Positions 58,629 through 64,000 of a DNA stretch of 64,000 nucleotides are shown piece by piece. This stretch comes from Sarocladium kiliense (taxonomy: Eukaryota > Ascomycota > Sordariomycetes > Hypocreales > Sarocladiaceae), in contig JAUZTG010000034.1 in assembly GCA_030734395.1 (NCBI GenBank), positions 1,302,001 through 1,366,000 of the forward strand, read 5' to 3'. Made by a program: the position numbers and the translations under genes. The notes beneath the pieces were generated by a model. The model had not been told where the DNA came from. It was given only the letters and a program-made list of their open reading frames with translations, and ran no database searches. Positions within the stretch are counted from its first letter, which is position 1; each line of letters starts with the position of its first letter.

Positions 58629-60558
58629 CTAATCTTCATCATCGACCTTGTCCGCCACCATATCCTTCGCCGTGTTGATGACCTTCTCCGGCGGCCGGCT
58701 CTCCTCCACCGGCTCTGCGGGACTCCCGATCCCACCAGGTATGGGACTCAACTGTCCGCTTGCCACACCACTCACCTGTCCGCTTGCCGGAGCACTGTTC
58801 ACCGTCAGGGGGATCTTGATGTCGTCTGGAGAGCCTGGGAGGATCTTAGGGTCGAGCCCGGGGACATGGACACGCTTGGCTTCGTTCTGGTATGCGGCTG
58901 GAATGATTTCGATGATGTGGTCGCGGGGGAATTTGAGGCCCGGGATGTCCATGGTGGAGCAGTGCATTAAGTAGGCGTAAAGGACGCGGAGAACAGACTC
59001 GTGGGCGATGATCAGTAGGTCAGATTGTTCACGCTCGAGTTCAAGAATTATGGGCTCGAGGCGGACGGCGAGATCATGGTATGACTATAAGTCTTAGGTT
59101 AGCAGACTTATTATAAGAAGCTGGACATGGGTGCTATGGCTCACCTCTGCCCGAGGGTATCGATGATGGTACGGGTCCAGCTCATGCTTCTCTACCTCCT
59201 CTGGATAGATCTGGCGAATCACTCGTTCTGACATTTTCTCGCAGACGCCAGGGTTGATCTGACTCATCTGCGACCGCTGGCGGACCTTGAAGCCTTTCTC
59301 CTTTAGATAGTCTGCTGTCTGGACAGTTCGCAATCTCGTCGATGTCCAAATGGACAATGGCCTCAGCGGCTGATTTGATCCGGTGCGCTCATTGAGCTCC
59401 GCTTGCTCCTGTTCACGGTGCTTCATGAGTGTCTCAGACATCTTCTGGGCGTAGAGTCGACCCTGCTCTGACAACGGAGCGTCGGCCTTGTAGGAGTCCT
59501 CTTCTGTTGTGGTGCCTGCGCGTGCGAAATAGGTGGTGCGTGATTTGATGTGTAGGTTTGTGAGGTAGAAGACGATACGGTGAGAGAGGTAGTTAAAGCT
59601 GACGTTGTTGTAGAAGAACTTGCGACCGGCATTGATCATTTTGATGTAGTTGAGCTCCTTCTCGGTCATGGTCTCGAACATGGGTATTTTGTTCTCAATG
59701 CGCCGGAGGTACAGACTTGCTGCTTCATCTGGATCCATACCTGCAAACTGCGAGAGGTGTCAGTATCACAAAAGGGTATCTGCTTTGAGCTTCCATAGGC
59801 TTACGTCGGGCGAAGAGATCTTCACGTTACGGGCGTTCTCGCGGAGAATACGCTCGTCGTCAACGTACGACTCAATAAATAACGTCTGCAATAATCAGCA
59901 TCTCATATTCAACCCATTAGTCTGGAATTCGTTCTCGTACCTGGACGTCATGCTTCGCAAATTCCTTAGCCAGCGAGCGACGACCACTGATTGTTGGGTT
60001 GACAGCGTCATAGATGGCGACCTGGCCATTTTCATGGTTCAGCCAGGCATAAATGTCCTCACGGCACTTCTTGAGGATCTTTTGGCGCAGAATTACGGAC
60101 GATGGTGATGCGTTGGGGAAGAAGTAGTCCTCTGGCACCGAGCCTCCAGGGCCGATGGTAGCTCTGCGGTAGTCGCCAAGGTGGAATATCCGTGTCTTGA
60201 CTCCGAGCCATTGAAGATAGCGGGCCACAGAGACACAGATGTGGCTGGCATTTGGTCAGTATCGAGGTAGTACTCTCCGTCTAGCCGATGGACTCACGTC
60301 TTGCCTCGGGCAGGAGGCCCGACCATGGCGATGGCGATCCGCCCAGAGTGGAAGAGGCGGCCAGACATGGTGCTGTAAAGTTGTGCCGGAGCCATGTCCT
60401 GGTCCTCGGGAACATCGTGGATGCCATCAATGAAGGTGGAGCTCTTGCGACGATATCGCGGCGCGTTGGCCGCGATCTCTGCCGTTCTGCGAGAGGAGTC
60501 AGAAGGGCGATCCAAGGCTACGATCTAGCGGTGATGTAACTTACAGTAATGTGTCCAT
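58629..60558 (-). CDS. 6-phosphofructo-2-kinase (PFKFB family) with altered phosphatase site
   Basis: Model complement(join(58629..59084,59145..59747,59805..59885,59941..60244,60298..60486,60545..60558)), 548 aa from the first ATG in frame. It makes fructose-2,6-bisphosphate, the activator of glycolysis. The kinase domain shows GPPARGKTH (Walker A), FHLGDYRRA, IYDAVNPT, TLFIESYVDD and NYIKMINAG. The phosphatase half keeps LSEQGRLYAQK, TSTRLRTVQTA and IIAHESVLRVLY, but the histidine of the RHG motif is replaced: FARAGTTTEE. A Pro/Ser-rich tail of about 70 residues follows. The true start is probably further upstream: the same frame stays open and coding-like to 60693 (RWPAGQSGPPRRFF, DKPVEAAVLSGDLV) without an ATG. 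Confidence 0.88.
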
Positions 60559-61455
60559 GACGAGGTCGCCCGAGAGCACAGCTGCCTCAACAGGTTTATC
60601 GATACAGGCGAAGAAGCGACGTGGAGGTCCTGATTGACCTGCTGGCCAGCGTCTGTCGTAAAGAACCGAGGTTGATGTAACTGAATGATGCCGTCAAGTG
60701 AAAGACGTCGATATCGTGGGGTTGCAGGGCGGGTCGGATAGTGTCGGGCAAGCTCTAGCTTTGGTAGGTTGTGAAGGTTGTCCGAGTGATACTTAAAGCA
60801 AGGACGGCAGAAGAGAAGTTCGGGAAGCTGTGCAAAACATACAGGAAAGGTAGGTTCCAGATCAGACAATGAGGCAAGAGCAGCAGGGCATAATTGAAGA
60901 ATGAGATTCAGTTCAGTTCAGTCCAGTTCAGGGTAATGGAGCACGGCCAAACAGGACGTGGCGTGGGGGGAAACGAAAGCCGGCGGTGATGCCACTGCCG
61001 GGAACAGTGCTGCTACAGTGGATGTCGGCCGCTACGGCAGTGGACGTTGGTAGCGTTGACCCGGGTCCAGCCGAGTGTGACACCGGAGGTGTGCAGGGTA
61101 GCTCCTGCACCGCCACGCACCGCCACGCCCCATTACCTGTGGCTCACGCCCATGTCTGCCTTCCCTCTGTCCTCCTGCTGTTGGCGTCGCGAGCTTCATT
61201 TGACTGAAAATTGTTCTTCTCTACTCCGGCTCTCCCCCGAACATCGCCATTCCGTTATCGCGCAACTCCTGGCGTCTCGACTCACGCGCCAGCTGCTATT
61301 CGAGCGCCATTTCCTAGCTTCAGTCTTCTATTTCCGATCGGCGCGCGGTATACATTCCCGAGTCTGTGCGTGGTGACGAGGTGCAATCTCTGTCATCGAT
61401 TCCAGCTGCCACCCATCAACTCCTTCGCATCGACTACCTTCTCCAGTCGCCCGAC
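60559..61455. other. Promoter region between PFK-2 and TOM40
   Basis: About 900 bp between head-to-head genes. The first 135 bp are probably coding for the kinase N-terminus. A pentamer repeat of GTTCA type lies at about 60908-60933. The TOM40-proximal part is CT-rich, like a leader. Confidence 0.5.
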
Positions 61456-62647
61456 ATGGCTTCCTCAACCATGGACTCATTATCCTCCGCTCTCCTTACC
61501 AATCCCATCGCTGCCGTGCTCGGCGATGCTCTCAACTCCTTTTCCGAGAGGAGAGCCAAGCTTGGCCTGTCCAACCCCGGCACGATAGAGAATCTGTCCA
61601 GGGAGGTCCAGCGCGATGTCTTCCTCACCAACCAGATGTTCACTGGCGTTCGCGCCGACCTCACAAAGATCTTCAGCATGAATCCCATGTTCCAGGTCTC
61701 CCACGCATTTTCCATGGGCAGCGAACGCATGAACCCCTATACCTTTGCCGCCATCTACGGCACCAGCAAGGTAATACTACTCGCCCTGGCTGATGCTGCC
61801 GATCCGCAGATTTCTAACATTTTCAATCAAACAGGTATTCGCTCAGGGTAGCTTCGATAACGATGCCTCTCTTTCCGGGCGCTTCAACTGGCGATGGACG
61901 GACAAGCTCGTCTCCAAGTCACAGATCCAAGTTGCCCCTGGTGACCAGAACATGGCACAATTCGAGCACGAGTACACTGGCAACGATTTCAGTGCTTCCC
62001 TTAAGATGATCAACCCTTCGTTCCTTGAGGGCGGTGTTACCGGCATCTACATCGGCAGCTTTCTCCAGTCCGTCACTCCCAAGCTTGCCCTCGGTATGGA
62101 GACTCTCTGGCAGCGCCCATCTCTCAGTCAGGGCCCTGAGTGCGTTACCTCTTACTGCGGTCGCTACAAGTCCAATGACTGGGTCGCTACGGCTCAGCTG
62201 CAGGCGGCCACTGGTACTTTCAACACTTCCTACTGGAGGCGGCTGTCGGAGAAGGTCCAGGCTGGTGTTGATATGAGCCTTGGTCTTGTTCCGTCTGCTG
62301 GCGGTCTTATGGGCGGCGGTCTTCAGAAGGAGGGTGTCACCACCATTGGCGCCAAGTATGATTTCCGAATGTCTACTTTCCGCGCTCAGGTCGACTCCAA
62401 GGGCAAGCTCAGCTGCCTACTCGAGAAGCGCGTTGCTCCTCCGATCATGATGACCTTCGCTGCTGATATTGACCATTTCACTGTTCGTTAAACCCATTCA
62501 CTCAAGTTGCATTGTGTGTGTACTGACTTTTACCTGTAGCAACAAGCGAAGCTCGGCCTCAGCGTCTCCATCGAGGGTGTTCCAGAGGAGCTCCAGGAGC
62601 AGCAGGAGATGCTCGCAGCACAGCCCAGCCCCAATATCCCCTTCTAA
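61456..62647 (+). CDS. TOM40: Mitochondrial outer-membrane import channel TOM40
   Basis: Model join(61456..61770,61835..62482,62540..62647), 356 aa. Tom40 is the 19-strand beta-barrel pore of the TOM complex through which nearly all mitochondrial precursors enter. Visible parts are the N-terminal helix region NPIAAVLGDALNSFSERRAKLGLSN, TNQMFTGVRADLTKIFSMNP, VSHAFSMGSE, then alternating barrel strands such as GSFDNDASLSGRFNWRW and SCLLEKRVAPPIMMTFAADID, with the C-terminal KLGLSVSIEG beta signal. The introns are 64 nt (donor GTAATA) and 57 nt (donor GTTCGT, weak). Without the second splice the frame would end at TAA two codons later and lose the last strand. Length is typical. Confidence 0.94.
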
Positions 62648-63577
62648 GGGCTGAGCTACGTGATCTCCTTCGGTTCTTTGGGAGATCCACTCGGATCCTT
62701 CTGATCACATGGACGGACTGATCGGCCTAATACCCTCCCTACCGCTTCCGCCACCTGGATCTTTCGTCCTCGAAATACGCCTCATGTGTTACTATCAGGG
62801 GGGGTTTTGACTCAACATATAAAACAACAACCCCGTGTACAATAACTTCCAACCCACTTTCTCCTCCATCTGTCTCATCATTTTTCTTGTTTTGTTTTCC
62901 ACCTCTAAAGCATTTACTGGTTTGGGAGGCCCTTGGACGGTTTTTCTGACGGTTGCGCGGATGGCGGTGGGACAAAAAGAGGAGGGGGGAGTTCTCTCCA
63001 TGAATACCAACTAGGGGATTAGTTGTGTTCTTCTGCATAAGGGAGGAAGATTCGCTCCTTGAGCCCTTCCGCCTTTTGATGAGATAGAAAATAGGGAGAA
63101 ATCTTCATGTAACCTGTGTATGCTCGCCAGTCATGCGATGGTGATTCAAAATTGGCATGGTCATTCAATGCTACAATATGACCGGAATGGGAAGGCTTTA
63201 TGTTTGGCCAACCACCCTTCGTATTATCACAAAGATGCCCAAGTACAGTTTGGTGTGCAGCAATTATGATTACTTTCCGAACCGCTGGACAATGGAAACA
63301 TCATTCAGTCATGGCGTAACATAGAAAAGACTTGAAGGGTCTCTCGCCTCTGGAAGATTGCCCAAGTATCGTCGTCATAAACCTTGCGGCACCTGGGCCT
63401 TTTTCTGCTCGCGAGTCACTATAGGACTGAATCCCTCTGCAGACCAAGAACGCCGTGCTATGCATCCACTCAAAAGATCAGTGTGTTAACACCTTGTACT
63501 CCGACCAGCTCCTGCAATAGGAACAAGAAACATGACTGCCAAATTGCCGGTCGCCACAGGATGGAGGTGTCACGACC
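62648..63577. other. Intergenic, convergent 3' flanks
   Basis: About 930 bp between the TOM40 stop and the stop of the leftward gene at the window edge. No gene is seen. Confidence 0.5.
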
Positions 63578-64000
63578 TCACATGACGAGGCACTCCCGCT
63601 CCGGTTGGGATGCCTGCTTTGCCTTCCGCTCTTTTGCATGCTTATCCCTGGACTTTCCTCTCTTGTGCTTCAACTCCTTTGATTCCTTAGAATCTTTGGG
63701 ATCCCTTTGCGGCTCTTCAAGCTTGACATGCCCAGACTTCTCTTTTCCAGCGGCATCATCAGTAGGCTCAGTGATCTCAGTCAAGTTATCCACACCTGTT
63801 GAAGATGCACCTGCGATGTCCAGCTTTGGCGGCTCCGTAAGTGGCTCTTTGCTGGTGCGCATCAAACCAGAAAGTCGACTCATAGTCAAACTCATCCGAT
63901 TGTCGCCAGACTGGCTTTCCGGACGACTAGTGCGTCCCATGGTGAAACGTGACGCAGCGCGCGACAGCCTGGAAGGTGTGACCTCGTCAGACGGGGAGAT
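63578..64000 (-). CDS. 3' end of a gene encoding a CaaX-terminated protein (partial)
   Basis: The frame is open from the window edge to a stop at 63578, at least 140 residues. An internal Met at 63940 is not the start, because the frame continues upstream. The visible part is disordered: Ser/Arg-rich (SRLSRAASRFTMGRTSR), then acidic and Lys-rich (KSRDKHAKERKAKQ). The last four residues are CLVM, a match to the CaaX prenylation signal with Met as X, so farnesylation and membrane anchoring are likely. The catalytic or binding domain would lie outside the window, so the family cannot be named. Confidence 0.65.
   Translation of the reverse strand: MSPSDEVTPSRLSRAASRFTMGRTSRPESQSGDNRMSLTMSRLSGLMRTSKEPLTEPPKLDIAGASSTGVDNLTEITEPTDDAAGKEKSGHVKLEEPQRDPKDSKESKELKHKRGKSRDKHAKERKAKQASQPERECLVM

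Overview
The window looks like nuclear DNA of a filamentous ascomycete (Pezizomycotina). It has many short GT-AG introns of about 45-100 nt with CTRAY-type branch points, a Zn2Cys6 regulator, a CSI2-type wall protein, and transposons decayed in the style of repeat-induced point mutation (RIP). No species is named because nothing in the sequence settles it. Exon boundaries were read by hand from splice signals. Every multi-exon gene model listed with a full join closes in frame from ATG to stop.

Left arm (1-8.0 kb): four metabolic or regulatory genes. These are a glyoxalase-I-like protein (-), a short-chain dehydrogenase (+), a Zn2Cys6 transcription factor (+) and a CocE/NonD-type S15 hydrolase (+). 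They could be a small regulated catabolic cluster, but that is inference.

Repeat-rich, gene-poor island (about 8.6-22.9 kb): a RIP-style broken APH-family kinase relic, two small secreted cysteine-containing protein genes (-), a complete but dead Fot1/pogo-type DNA transposon with TA target duplication and 43-bp inverted repeats, and a roughly 5.4-kb Tad-type LINE carcass with a recognisable CCHC gag and reverse transcriptase. A three-exon gene with a GIY-YIG-like C-terminus follows. The island ends at an intron-containing tRNA-Gly(CCC).

Right arm (23.6-64 kb): ordinary conserved housekeeping genes. In order: a doubtful basic protein gene, GET4, a conserved small protein, VPS68, CSI2, a YOR1-type ABCC transporter, the exosome subunit CSL4, a SEC2-type Rab exchange factor, PUS4, an RFTS-domain zinc-finger protein, CBP80, GSK-3 kinase, a 6-phosphofructo-2-kinase, TOM40, and the 3' end of a gene whose product ends in a CaaX box. 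A 6.8-kb stretch without a credible gene lies upstream of GSK-3.

The strongest second-look items are: the 6-phosphofructo-2-kinase, whose phosphatase RHG motif reads RAG; the RFTS plus zinc-finger protein, which resembles Raf2/DIM-7 heterochromatin factors in architecture; the RIP signature extending into an APH-like gene; the secreted-protein genes inside the RIP island; and the unexplained long leader of GSK-3. I did not find convincing evidence of a wholly new system.
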